Shown here piece after piece: positions 42,638 to 50,454 of a DNA stretch of 64,000 nt; positions within the stretch are counted from its first letter, which is position 1, and the number at the start of each line of letters is the position of its first letter. The notes beneath the pieces were generated by a model that searched no databases, was not told the origin of the DNA, and saw nothing but the letters and a program-made list of their open reading frames with translations. The position numbers and the translations under genes were made by a program. The DNA lies in assembly GCA_905197955.1 (NCBI GenBank), contig CAJKAR010000015.1, positions 1 through 64,000 of the forward strand. The letters run 5' to 3'. The DNA is from an uncultured Lentisphaeria bacterium. GTDB lineage: Bacteria; Verrucomicrobiota; Lentisphaeria; Victivallales; UBA1829.

Positions 42638-43522
42638 ATGAACATAAAAAAAATAATTCTCCCCGCTCTCCTGCTACCAATTACCGGGGCAGGATCATGG
42701 AACATGGACGCTGCCGAACCGGTCCCAAAAACTCGCAACGAATGGAGACTTATCTGGTCGGATGAATTCGATAAAGCGGGGAAACCTGATCCGAAAAAGT
42801 GGGTCTATGAAAGAGAGGGATTTCTTCGCAACGAAGAGATGCAGTGGTACACCTCCGATGAAAAGAACGTTTATGTCAAAGACGGCTGTCTCCATCTGGT
42901 CGCCCGCCTTGAAAACAAGCCGAATCCCTGGTACAAGGAAGGGTCCGGGAACTGGAAGTTCAACCGGAAGAACATTGAAATAACTTCCGCCGGACTCATC
43001 ACCTCAACAACCTTCACGTTCCTTTACGGCCGCGCTGAAATGCGGGCGAAACTCCCCGTCGGGCAAGGTGTCTGGCCCGCTTTCTGGACCCTCGGCACGG
43101 ATACCCGCTACGGCGACTGGCCCGCAAAAGGAGAAATCGATATTTTCGAATTCTGGAAGGACTGGCAGGGAATCTACACACTCCAGTCCACCGTCCACTG
43201 GCAGGATCAAAACAAAAAACATCTGCAATCCGGCAAAAAGATCATCAACCGCAACTTCACAGACGACTTCCATATCTTTGCCATGGAATGGGATCCCGAA
43301 AAAATCGTTTTCTTCTTCGATAAAGAACCGATTTTCACCTTCAAAACCGGACAGTGCAGCATCGGAGATTTCAACCCTTTCCGCGCTCCGCATTTCCTGC
43401 TGCTGAATCTGGCAATCGGAGGCTCGCTCGGAGGAAAGGTTGACAAGTCCATTTTCCCGGCAGAATATATCATTGATTATGTCCGAATCTATCAAAAAAC
43501 AGAGATCGGAACAAAACAATAA
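42638..43522 (+). CDS. GH16 family beta-glucanase, secreted
   Basis: 294 residues with a signal peptide (MNIKKIILPALLLPITGAG...). Residues 30-290 are a GH16 jelly roll. The catalytic motif E-x-D-x-x-E is GEIDIFEFW, with E166 as nucleophile, D168 and E171 as acid/base. It also shows WSDEFD at the start and GQGVWPAFWTL before the motif. It hydrolyses beta-1,3 or mixed-linked glucans such as laminarin or lichenan outside the cytoplasm. The size is minimal, without binding modules. It is a single gene with a hairpin after it. Confidence 0.92.
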   Translation: MNIKKIILPALLLPITGAGSWNMDAAEPVPKTRNEWRLIWSDEFDKAGKPDPKKWVYEREGFLRNEEMQWYTSDEKNVYVKDGCLHLVARLENKPNPWYKEGSGNWKFNRKNIEITSAGLITSTTFTFLYGRAEMRAKLPVGQGVWPAFWTLGTDTRYGDWPAKGEIDIFEFWKDWQGIYTLQSTVHWQDQNKKHLQSGKKIINRNFTDDFHIFAMEWDPEKIVFFFDKEPIFTFKTGQCSIGDFNPFRAPHFLLLNLAIGGSLGGKVDKSIFPAEYIIDYVRIYQKTEIGTKQ

Positions 43523-43532
43523 AAACCTCCCA

Positions 43533-43557
43533 CGCCGGAAAACTCCATCTTCCGGCG
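43533..43557 (+). terminator. hairpin after GH16 gene
   Basis: CGCCGGAA pairs with TTCCGGCG around nine bases, starting 11 bases after the stop. The following CTTCGTTCTCC is only partly T-rich. Confidence 0.5.
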
Positions 43558-43637
43558 CTTCGTTCTCCTATCCTCCGATTCCAGCACCAATCGGAAACCG
43601 AGGATGAGTTTTTTTTCGGATTCATCCCTTTTTCCTG

Positions 43638-43666
43638 TTGATTTCATGCTTTTATTGGATTATATT
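43638..43666 (+). promoter_or_regulatory. promoter of pyrH-frr operon
   Basis: TTGATT (43638-43643), 17 bases and TATATT (43661-43666). It lies inside an upstream in-frame extension of pyrH, so that extension cannot be translated and the ATG at 43694 is the start. Confidence 0.65.
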
Positions 43667-43693
43667 CCCCGGAATCAAAACGGAGATCAGGGA

Positions 43694-44410
43694 ATGAGTT
43701 CATCTGTCTATCAAAGAGTCCTGCTGAAAATCAGCGGAGAGTCCCTGCAGGGAAGCAGAGGACATGGATATGATCCGGATGCAGTGGCATCTGTGGTCGA
43801 AAGAGTCAAAGAGGCACTGGCCCTCGGAGTGGAAATCGCACTGGTCGTCGGAGCAGGAAATCTCTGGCGCGGACTTGCCGGGTCTAAAGGCGGAATGGAC
43901 CGCGTCACTGCGGATCAGATGGGTATGCTCGCAACCGCCATGAACGCTCTCTGTCTCAAAAATGCTTTTACTGCGGCTGGAGTTGAATGCGTTCTTCACT
44001 CGGCAGTTGCCATGGAGCCCTTCGTTTCCCGCTACAACCGCGATGAAGCACTCAAACAGCTTGACGCTCATAAACTCGTCATCTTCGCCTGCGGCACCGG
44101 ATCGCCGTACTTCACAACCGATACCACCGCGGCTCTCCGCGCCCTTGAAACCAGATCCCAGGCTCTGCTCAAAGCAACCAAAGTCAACGGAATCTATACC
44201 GCGGATCCGAAAAAAGATCCCGCCGCACAACGCTTCGAAACCATCTCGTTTTCAGAAGTTCTCGCCCGCAAACTGGCGGTCATGGATGCGGCGGCATTCT
44301 CGCTCTGTTCAGAAAACAATCTCCACATCGTCGTGTTCGACTTCGATGAGCCCGGAGCCCTGGTCAAGGTGCTCACCGGCGACAATTCCGTGGGAACGGT
44401 CGTTTCCTGA
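43694..44410 (+). CDS. pyrH: UMP kinase
   Basis: 238 residues, the usual length, from ATG 43694 with GGAG eight bases upstream. The amino-acid-kinase fold shows VLLKISGESLQG at the N-terminus, VVGAGNLWRG, and the family segment ATKVNGIYTADPKKDP. It phosphorylates UMP to UDP and is usually controlled allosterically by UTP and GTP. Order pyrH-frr is the classic translation-associated cluster, here without rpsB and tsf. Confidence 0.96.
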   Translation: MSSSVYQRVLLKISGESLQGSRGHGYDPDAVASVVERVKEALALGVEIALVVGAGNLWRGLAGSKGGMDRVTADQMGMLATAMNALCLKNAFTAAGVECVLHSAVAMEPFVSRYNRDEALKQLDAHKLVIFACGTGSPYFTTDTTAALRALETRSQALLKATKVNGIYTADPKKDPAAQRFETISFSEVLARKLAVMDAAAFSLCSENNLHIVVFDFDEPGALVKVLTGDNSVGTVVS

Positions 44411-44464
44411 ACAAAACAGAACAACAGAATACAATCATCCAAATCAAATCATAGGAGAAATCAA

Positions 44465-45031
44465 ATGACGGACGAAATCCTGCTGCTCGTAGACGAAACC
44501 CTCGAAAACATGGGCAAAGCCGAAGAAGCTATGAAAAATGACTTTTCCGCCATCCGCACCGGAAAAGCCTCCACCGCACTGGTGGAAAACATCACAGTCG
44601 ATTACTACGGGGCAAAATCCAGACTCCGCGACGTTGCTAACCTCGCCACTCCGGAAGCCCGCCTGATCACCATTCAGCCCTGGGACCAGAGCCTCGTAAA
44701 AGTCATCGAAAAAGCGATCCGGGAATCCAACCTCGGCATCTCGCCCGTCAGCGACGGACGCGTCATCCGCCTCCCGATTCCGCCGCTCTCCCAGGAACGC
44801 CGCGTCGCTCTCGGAAAACAGGTCAAAGCTCGCGCGGAAGAAGCCAGAGTCGCCGTTCGAAACATCCGCCGCGATGCAAATGAAGTCGCCAAAAAAGCAC
44901 AGAAAGCATCCGATATCACCGAGGATGAACTCAAAGACGTTCTCGAACAGATCCAGAAGGTCACCGACAAGTCGATCGCTCACATCGACCTCCTCATGGA
45001 AGACAAAGAAAAAGAACTCATGAGCTTCTGA
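44465..45031 (+). CDS. frr: ribosome recycling factor
   Basis: 188 residues, standard length. The N-terminal FSAIRTGKAS block and the central region with GISPVSDGRVIRLPIPPLSQERR are diagnostic, followed by the helical hinge part VAVRNIRRDANE. It splits post-termination ribosomes together with EF-G. TAGGAG precedes the ATG. It is cotranscribed with pyrH, and the next gene starts five bases after its stop. Confidence 0.97.
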   Translation: MTDEILLLVDETLENMGKAEEAMKNDFSAIRTGKASTALVENITVDYYGAKSRLRDVANLATPEARLITIQPWDQSLVKVIEKAIRESNLGISPVSDGRVIRLPIPPLSQERRVALGKQVKARAEEARVAVRNIRRDANEVAKKAQKASDITEDELKDVLEQIQKVTDKSIAHIDLLMEDKEKELMSF

Positions 45032-45036
45032 TCGGA

Positions 45037-46815
45037 ATGTCCAACCGGCACGGAAAAAATCGTTTTCTGCTTCTCCTGGCGGCGATCGCCTTTGCAGGAT
45101 TCCTCCTGCGCCTGATCGCCGGAATCCAGCTCGCAGCAGCCGATCCGGCGGTGTTCGCCCCCGCCTCCGTGACCGATATGGCAACTTACAAAACTCTTTC
45201 GGAACAGATCCTTCAGGGAACCTTTCCGAATGAGTTTTATTATCAGCCCTTCTATTATGCGGTCTTTCTGCCGATCGTCCAGATTCTGACGGGGCCCTCT
45301 CATTTTATGGTCATTCTGGCGCAGTCGCTCTGCGGCGGTCTCGCGATTCTGCTGACGGGACTTGCCGGAGCGCGCATCGCGGGAAAAACCGCTGGTATCA
45401 TTGCGGCAATTCTGCTGGCGCTGAGCCGTCTGGCAATTCTCTACACATCCTACCAGCTGATCGAAACCACGCAGCTTTTCTGGTTCGTTCTTCTGCTCTA
45501 TCTCACGCTCAAAGCAATGGACAAAGGCGCCTGGTTCCGATGGCTCCTGACCGGAATCGTCCTTTCCATCGCCATCCTGACGCGAGGAAACGCATGGTGT
45601 TTTCTGCCGCCGATTCTTCTGGCATGTTTCTGGGGGGAATGGAGATCAAAACGGAGATCGGGAAAAGCGTTTGCTCTTGCCGTGTCGATGGTGCTTCTCG
45701 GAACGATACTGCCACAGATTCCGTTCGCGGCAGTCAATTCAATCAAATACGGGACGCTGAAAGGTCCTTCCACTGCAGGCGGAGCGGTGCTCGCGCTCGG
45801 CAACACCAAAGAGTCGCCGCCGGGAGGACTCGAATATCCGCCCTCCTTCAACCTCTGGACGCAGCATCAGGAGGAACGTTCCGTTCCCATGCGCATTCTC
45901 GACTGGTTCTGCGAAGAACCCGCGGCGTATCTGGAGCTGACCTTCCGCAAACTGTTCCTCTATTGGAACGAATATGATATTCCCAACAATATCAATCCGG
46001 CAGTCAACGGAGCGAAAAGTTCTCTGCTGGCTGGATTTGCGTTTCTGCCGACCGGTTTTCTGCTTCTGCTCTGTCTGGCGGGAGTTTTCATGAACGCACG
46101 CAAATGCTTCCGGAAACGGGGTATCGCACTGCTTTTTCTGTTTCTGATTCTGTACTGGCTCGCAGCGGCGGCATTCTACAATCTGGGACGCTTCCGGGTT
46201 CCCTCCTTTGCACTGTACTGTCTTGCAGGAGGACTCTTCTGCGCAGGACTTCCGGTTCTCTGGAGAAAGAAACAGTACAAGAATCTTTTTCTGTACAACG
46301 GATTTGCGCTTCTCGCAGCTTATTTCATCGTCTATCCCGGTTATACGATCTACCGTGAAGTTCTGGAAAGCAGCATTCTGAAAGCGGTCCGGCCTTACGG
46401 GGTCCAGGTGGAATTCCCCGGCGAAGGCCTCAGAATCTACGATCACGGCCCCATGTCCTTCGGCGGATGGAACATGATCGAAGGCAACACCTTCCAGAAG
46501 AAATTCAATCGGAAGACTCCCGGCGGGAAAATGGCCGAATTCCGCCTTCTCCTGCTGAAAACCCCGGAACCGCAGCGTGCCATGGTCAGCGTCAACGGAC
46601 AGCAGAAAATGCTGGATGACATGACTCCGGGCAAACCGGCCTTTGTCAAATTCCGTCTTCCGGACCCGGAGGACGGTATCTTCCGGATCGATCTATTCGG
46701 TCCGGTTCGCGCCGTTGCCGATCTCCAGAGAGATTACGGAAGAACATGCGCAGCCGACGGCTCCCCCCTCCCCTATGAACTGCTCGCAGAACTCCTCATT
46801 CCGGAACAAAAATAA
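45037..46815 (+). CDS. GT39/PMT-like membrane glycosyltransferase
   Basis: 592 residues with about ten hydrophobic segments up to residue 450 and a soluble C-terminal domain of about 140 residues. After the first helix, the loop SVTDMATYKTLSEQIL has an aspartate where dolichyl-phosphate-mannose-type transferases carry their catalytic residue, and a TRGNAWCFLPP motif follows the fourth to fifth helix. It should transfer a lipid-linked sugar on the outer face of the inner membrane. It is unusual to find it cotranscribed with frr, five bases downstream; this may simply reflect read-through. Confidence 0.8.
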   Translation: MSNRHGKNRFLLLLAAIAFAGFLLRLIAGIQLAAADPAVFAPASVTDMATYKTLSEQILQGTFPNEFYYQPFYYAVFLPIVQILTGPSHFMVILAQSLCGGLAILLTGLAGARIAGKTAGIIAAILLALSRLAILYTSYQLIETTQLFWFVLLLYLTLKAMDKGAWFRWLLTGIVLSIAILTRGNAWCFLPPILLACFWGEWRSKRRSGKAFALAVSMVLLGTILPQIPFAAVNSIKYGTLKGPSTAGGAVLALGNTKESPPGGLEYPPSFNLWTQHQEERSVPMRILDWFCEEPAAYLELTFRKLFLYWNEYDIPNNINPAVNGAKSSLLAGFAFLPTGFLLLLCLAGVFMNARKCFRKRGIALLFLFLILYWLAAAAFYNLGRFRVPSFALYCLAGGLFCAGLPVLWRKKQYKNLFLYNGFALLAAYFIVYPGYTIYREVLESSILKAVRPYGVQVEFPGEGLRIYDHGPMSFGGWNMIEGNTFQKKFNRKTPGGKMAEFRLLLLKTPEPQRAMVSVNGQQKMLDDMTPGKPAFVKFRLPDPEDGIFRIDLFGPVRAVADLQRDYGRTCAADGSPLPYELLAELLIPEQK

Positions 46816-46950
46816 AAACGGAAAAACACCCATCCGCCATCCCGGAAAAATATCAGCCTACCCTTTCAAGGAAGATGCTTTCCGCAGTCAGCAACTCCGG
46901 CAATGGGATTTGCTTTCTGTTAAAAATTGAAAAATCCTTTCGGAAATCCA

Positions 46951-46979
46951 TTGACTTTTTCCTCATGTGTCATTATTTT
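46951..46979 (+). promoter_or_regulatory. promoter of DUF89 gene
   Basis: TTGACT (46951-46956), 17 bases and TATTTT (46974-46979). It shows that the in-frame ATG at 46927 lies upstream of transcription and supports ATG 47029 as start. Confidence 0.5.
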
Positions 46980-47028
46980 CCCGGAGAAAATATATGGAAC
47001 GATTATCGCAGAAACAAGGATTGATCTC

Positions 47029-47907
47029 ATGAGAACCTATTTAAGCTGTGTGCAGTGTCTTGTCAGAAATACCGTCAAAATTGCAGAAATGCTGGCGGAA
47101 GAGGATCAGGTGAAGGAAAAAATCGTCAAAGACATGCTGCGGGAAATCGCCGATTTCGATTTTCAGACGCCTCCACCCTTCATGGCACGCCGCATCTACT
47201 CCTACGCCTCGGAACGCACCGGAATCCCGGATCCCTATCAGAAACAGAAAGATGACTCCACCCGTCTCGCCCGGGAACTGCTGGGAAAATTTCTGGAGGA
47301 AAAACGCTTTGATCTCCAGAATTTCGAATCGCTGGTCCGACTTGCAATCGGAGGAAACATCATTGATTTCGGAGTCAACTGCGATCTGGACCTGAACGAA
47401 GCGAAAAAAACGATCGAAACCGCATTTCAAATGCCCATCGACCGGAACGCTCTCCGGCAGGCGGAAGAGGCCATGGACCGGGCGGAAAATATCCTCTACC
47501 TGCTGGACAACTGCGGAGAAGCAGTCTTTGATACGCTGCTCGTAAAGAAATACCGGGAAAAAATCACCCTCTCCGTCAAAGGAATGCCGATTCTGAATGA
47601 TGTCACCCGCCGGGAAGTCCTGGATTCCGGATTCGGCGGCATCGTGAAAAAAATTGTGGACACGGGAGACTGTACCCCCGGAGTCTCGCTGAAACACTCC
47701 TCGCCGGAGTTCCTGGAGGCGTTTCACAATGCCGATCTCATTGTCGCCAAAGGACAGGGCAATTTCGAATCGCTCAACACCACCGAAAAGCCGATTGTCT
47801 TCCTCTTCATGGCAAAATGCGAACTGGTTGCAAATCTTCTCGGGGTCCAGAAGAATTCGTTCCAGATTCTCTGTCGGAATCTGAAACATGCCTCGGCAGG
47901 AATCTGA
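47029..47907 (+). CDS. DUF89/ARMT1-like metal-dependent phosphatase
   Basis: 292 residues from ATG 47029, with AAGGA eight bases upstream. The N-terminal CVQC pair, the GGNIIDFG segment, LLDNCGEAVFD, GMPILNDVT and AKGQGNFE are the conserved blocks of the DUF89 family. These proteins are manganese-dependent damage-control phosphatases that remove side products such as sugar phosphates. The CVQC pair is typical of the prokaryotic branch. It is cytoplasmic and stands alone with its own promoter. Confidence 0.85.
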   Translation: MRTYLSCVQCLVRNTVKIAEMLAEEDQVKEKIVKDMLREIADFDFQTPPPFMARRIYSYASERTGIPDPYQKQKDDSTRLARELLGKFLEEKRFDLQNFESLVRLAIGGNIIDFGVNCDLDLNEAKKTIETAFQMPIDRNALRQAEEAMDRAENILYLLDNCGEAVFDTLLVKKYREKITLSVKGMPILNDVTRREVLDSGFGGIVKKIVDTGDCTPGVSLKHSSPEFLEAFHNADLIVAKGQGNFESLNTTEKPIVFLFMAKCELVANLLGVQKNSFQILCRNLKHASAGI

Positions 47908-48026
47908 AAACAGGAATCCTTTTTTTCAAAATCTTATCCTCCTGTTTACAGTGAGAAATCACTCTTTTAACACACAAACAAAGCAAGAATATGGATAAAA
48001 TTTTTACAAAGATTCTATTTTGTCTC

Positions 48027-48054
48027 TTGTAAAAATGACAGAATCATGTAATAT
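48027..48054 (+). promoter_or_regulatory. promoter of the kinase gene
   Basis: TTGTAA (48027-48032), 16 bases and TAATAT (48049-48054) with an extended TG before the -10. Confidence 0.5.
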
Positions 48055-48073
48055 ATCAGGAGAAGGAGAGAGA

Positions 48074-48112
48074 ATGGAATCGCCGCATGATTCTTATGGA
48101 TGGTTTTTGTGA
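48074..48112 (+). other. 12-codon open frame overlapping the kinase start
   Basis: ATG 48074 sits five bases after AAGGAG (48063-48068), the only good ribosome-binding site here. It encodes MESPHDSYGWFL and stops at 48110-48112, inside the kinase gene in another frame. It could couple or dampen kinase translation. Confidence 0.35.
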
Positions 48113-49475
48113 AAAAACGGAAGCGTTTTCCCATCTGCCGCAGGGATATCAATATCTGGCCTGCTGCGGAGCGGGAAGTTATGGAGTGACCTATCTGGTC
48201 AGGGATTTTTCCGGAGTGGAGCAGGTACTGAAAATTGTCCGGAAGGTCGGTGACAGAGATGTCTGGGAACGGGAACTGCGCGGGTTGAAAGCATACCGGC
48301 AACTCTCGCAGGAACATCCCAATCTGGTACAGATCTATCACGTGGAGGATGCCAGGAGTTATTTTTATTATACGATGTCTCCGGCGGATAATCTCTCCTG
48401 CGAAAAGGAAATGTATCTGCCCGCGACTCTGGAAAACCGTATCAAGCGCGAATCGCTGACACCGGAACAGGTGCTGAAAATAGGCCTCTCCCTGCTGGAT
48501 GCCGTTGAATTCCTCCACAATGAGGGACTGGTTCACCGGGATATCAAACCATCCAATATTATTTTCATTAACGGAGAATTGAAACTGAGCGATATCGGAC
48601 TCGTCCGGGAAATGAAAGGCAATGCCTCTCTTGTCGGCTCGCCGGATTTCCTGCCGCCGGAAATGCTCCTGCGCAGAAATGAAACCTCTCCGATCCAGTT
48701 CGATTCCAAATATGACCTGTATGCAATCGGCAAAGTCCTTTACTGCGCACTGACGGGGAAAAGCTGCAAAAACTTTCCCCATGTAGAGCTCTCCCTGCTG
48801 AATTCCCGTCTTGCGGTCCGCCTTAACCGGGCGATCCTGGAAGTCTGTGATCCCAATCCGGAATGGCGTATCGACACAATAGAGTCCTTTCGCCGCCATC
48901 TGAATGGAGATTACGATACAAAACCGGTCCGGAACATTACCCACGATATGCTTCGAAACTCCGGCAGTTACCTGCGGAACAACCTTCATATTCCGGTTTA
49001 CATTTCGCTAACCGCATTCTCCATTCTCGGAGGAGTTATCATGTTTGATGCATGGGCTTCCGGAAAATCCTCGATTCCCGATCCCCGGTCCTCTTACTCC
49101 GATATCAAAGATTTTGCTCAGAATCTTTCAGCAGCCATCCGGAAAAAAAATTCTTTTTTCCTTCTGAACCTGCTGCAGCGAAATCCTCTTTCTCGTTCTC
49201 TGCTGCAAAAGGATTATACATTCCTTTCCGAAGCAATTTCTTATGGCACCCCAAAACAGCTGCGGCTTCTGCTGGAAAACGGAGCGGATCCCAATGTTCG
49301 TTCCAAAGATGGGAAAACTCCCCTGATGAAAGCGGCAGAATGCGGAAATCTGCAAGGAATCCGAATCCTGCTTGAATTCGGAGCAGATAAGAAGTTGCTG
49401 GATCGATTCGGGAAAAACGCATCCGCATATGCAACCAGCGCAAAAAAACAGGAAATTTATACTTTATTACAATAA
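48087..49475 (+). CDS. transmembrane Ser/Thr protein kinase with C-terminal ankyrin repeats
   Basis: 462 residues. The kinase domain spans about 20-280: glycine loop GAGSYG at 28-33, ATP lysine K49, catalytic loop HRDIKPSN with D152, and DIG at 169-171 in place of DFG. A single membrane helix lies at 303-320. The part beyond it should be periplasmic if the kinase is cytoplasmic, and from about 375 it holds ankyrin repeats (LRLLLENGADPN, TPLMKAAECGN, IRILLEFGAD). Hence it looks like a sensor kinase with an ankyrin receptor region. ATG 48087 is the only in-frame start; no strong ribosome-binding site is at the right distance. It heads a signalling cluster with sigma factor and ankyrin protein genes. 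Confidence 0.85.
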   Translation: MILMDGFCEKTEAFSHLPQGYQYLACCGAGSYGVTYLVRDFSGVEQVLKIVRKVGDRDVWERELRGLKAYRQLSQEHPNLVQIYHVEDARSYFYYTMSPADNLSCEKEMYLPATLENRIKRESLTPEQVLKIGLSLLDAVEFLHNEGLVHRDIKPSNIIFINGELKLSDIGLVREMKGNASLVGSPDFLPPEMLLRRNETSPIQFDSKYDLYAIGKVLYCALTGKSCKNFPHVELSLLNSRLAVRLNRAILEVCDPNPEWRIDTIESFRRHLNGDYDTKPVRNITHDMLRNSGSYLRNNLHIPVYISLTAFSILGGVIMFDAWASGKSSIPDPRSSYSDIKDFAQNLSAAIRKKNSFFLLNLLQRNPLSRSLLQKDYTFLSEAISYGTPKQLRLLLENGADPNVRSKDGKTPLMKAAECGNLQGIRILLEFGADKKLLDRFGKNASAYATSAKKQEIYTLLQ

Positions 49476-49500
49476 AAACGAGTTGAATTCGATCAATCGC

Positions 49501-49520
49501 AAAAAAAAAAAAAAAAAAAA
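49501..49520 (+). repeat. run of 20 adenines
   Basis: An uninterrupted A20 run between the kinase stop and the sigma-factor promoter, 17 bases ahead of the -35 element. Such runs slip readily in replication. Confidence 0.9.
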
Positions 49521-49537
49521 GCTGACAGATTATGTGT

Positions 49538-49566
49538 TTGACATCGCCATTAGTGTAAAGATACAT
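49538..49566 (+). promoter_or_regulatory. promoter of sigma-factor operon
   Basis: TTGACA (49538-49543), 17 bases and ATACAT (49561-49566). The -35 is perfect while the -10 is weak. The A20 run lies immediately upstream. Confidence 0.45.
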
Positions 49567-49635
49567 AGCGATATGGAATGATTTCCCCGTGGTATCGTTT
49601 CTATTTTCTATCAGACAGGGAACAGGAAAATCATT

Positions 49636-50205
49636 ATGGCCTTTACAACAAAAAAAACGCTGTTGTCCAAGATAAGCGATGGCGATGATAATATCTCATG
49701 GGATGAATTTTTTGAAATGTACCGCCCCCTGATTTTTATCCGGGGACGAGATTTCGGGTTCAGCAAGACGGAATGCGATGATCTGATCCAGCTGGTTATG
49801 GCTGAAATTTTCAAAATGAGAACAACATTCACCTATAATCCAGCCAAGGGCAGATTCCGGGATTATATGAAGAAAATTATTTTTCATCAGGCACTCCGGC
49901 TGAAAAAAGAGATCTCCAAGGGGAAAATGTATGTGGAACTTTCGGAAGACCTCATGGAAGAAAACGATAAACTGGAACAAAGCTGGCAGGAGGAGTGGGA
50001 GGCTCAGCAGATGAAAATGGCTCTGGATGAACTGAAACATAAAATTGAACCGGTCACCTATCAGGCGTTCGATCTTTATGCGCTTCAGAATTGTCCGGCG
50101 GAAGAAGTTGCAGCCTGGCTGAAAATCTCCGTCAATTCCGTCTATCTGGCCAAAACACGTTCCATTGCCAAATTAAAAGAAATCATCAGCAATCTACCTG
50201 CTTGA
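49636..50205 (+). CDS. ECF-type RNA polymerase sigma factor
   Basis: 189 residues with the two-domain ECF layout. Region 2 spans about 25-95, with DDLIQLVMAEIFKM and FRDYMKKIIFHQALRLKK as the region 2.2-2.4 part. Region 4 spans about 130-185 and ends in a helix-turn-helix (CPAEEVAAWLKISVNSVYLAKTRSIAKLKE). The sequence is of the type common in Planctomycetes and relatives, not RpoE-like. It is expected to direct RNA polymerase to a small target set after release from an anti-sigma factor or after phosphorylation by the kinase encoded upstream. It is followed 18 bases later by a small ZAS-like gene. Confidence 0.88.
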   Translation: MAFTTKKTLLSKISDGDDNISWDEFFEMYRPLIFIRGRDFGFSKTECDDLIQLVMAEIFKMRTTFTYNPAKGRFRDYMKKIIFHQALRLKKEISKGKMYVELSEDLMEENDKLEQSWQEEWEAQQMKMALDELKHKIEPVTYQAFDLYALQNCPAEEVAAWLKISVNSVYLAKTRSIAKLKEIISNLPA

Positions 50206-50223
50206 ACTCTACGGAAACTCATC

Positions 50224-50454
50224 ATGAAACATATAGCGCAGACAACTCTGATCAAATACAAAGAAGGAAAAGCCGGTTATTTTGCTGTACTGTTCTGTCG
50301 TTCTCATTTGCAGAAATGCCCTCAGTGCGTACAGCGCCTGGAAAAATTGAAAGAGGAAGATACCTTTCTTGAAGAGGTCAAAACAAAATTAAACATTCTT
50401 TCCGATCCGGATCTGACCGAACAGGCAAAAAAAGCCGGAGGAACGAAACAATGA
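50224..50454 (+). CDS. small ZAS-type anti-sigma factor candidate
   Basis: 76 residues, soluble. His28-x3-Cys32-x2-Cys35 (SHLQKCPQC) matches the zinc motif of ZAS anti-sigma factors, followed by a charged helix. Unlike most such proteins it lacks a membrane segment. Its gene lies directly after the sigma factor and overlaps the membrane ankyrin protein gene by ATGA, so a complex at the membrane is likely. The assignment rests on the motif and the context. Confidence 0.6.
   Translation: MKHIAQTTLIKYKEGKAGYFAVLFCRSHLQKCPQCVQRLEKLKEEDTFLEEVKTKLNILSDPDLTEQAKKAGGTKQ

Noticed and set aside
43604..43693. A 30-codon N-terminal extension of UMP kinase
   Set aside because: The promoter at 43638-43666 lies within it, and the usual UMP kinase start is at 43694.
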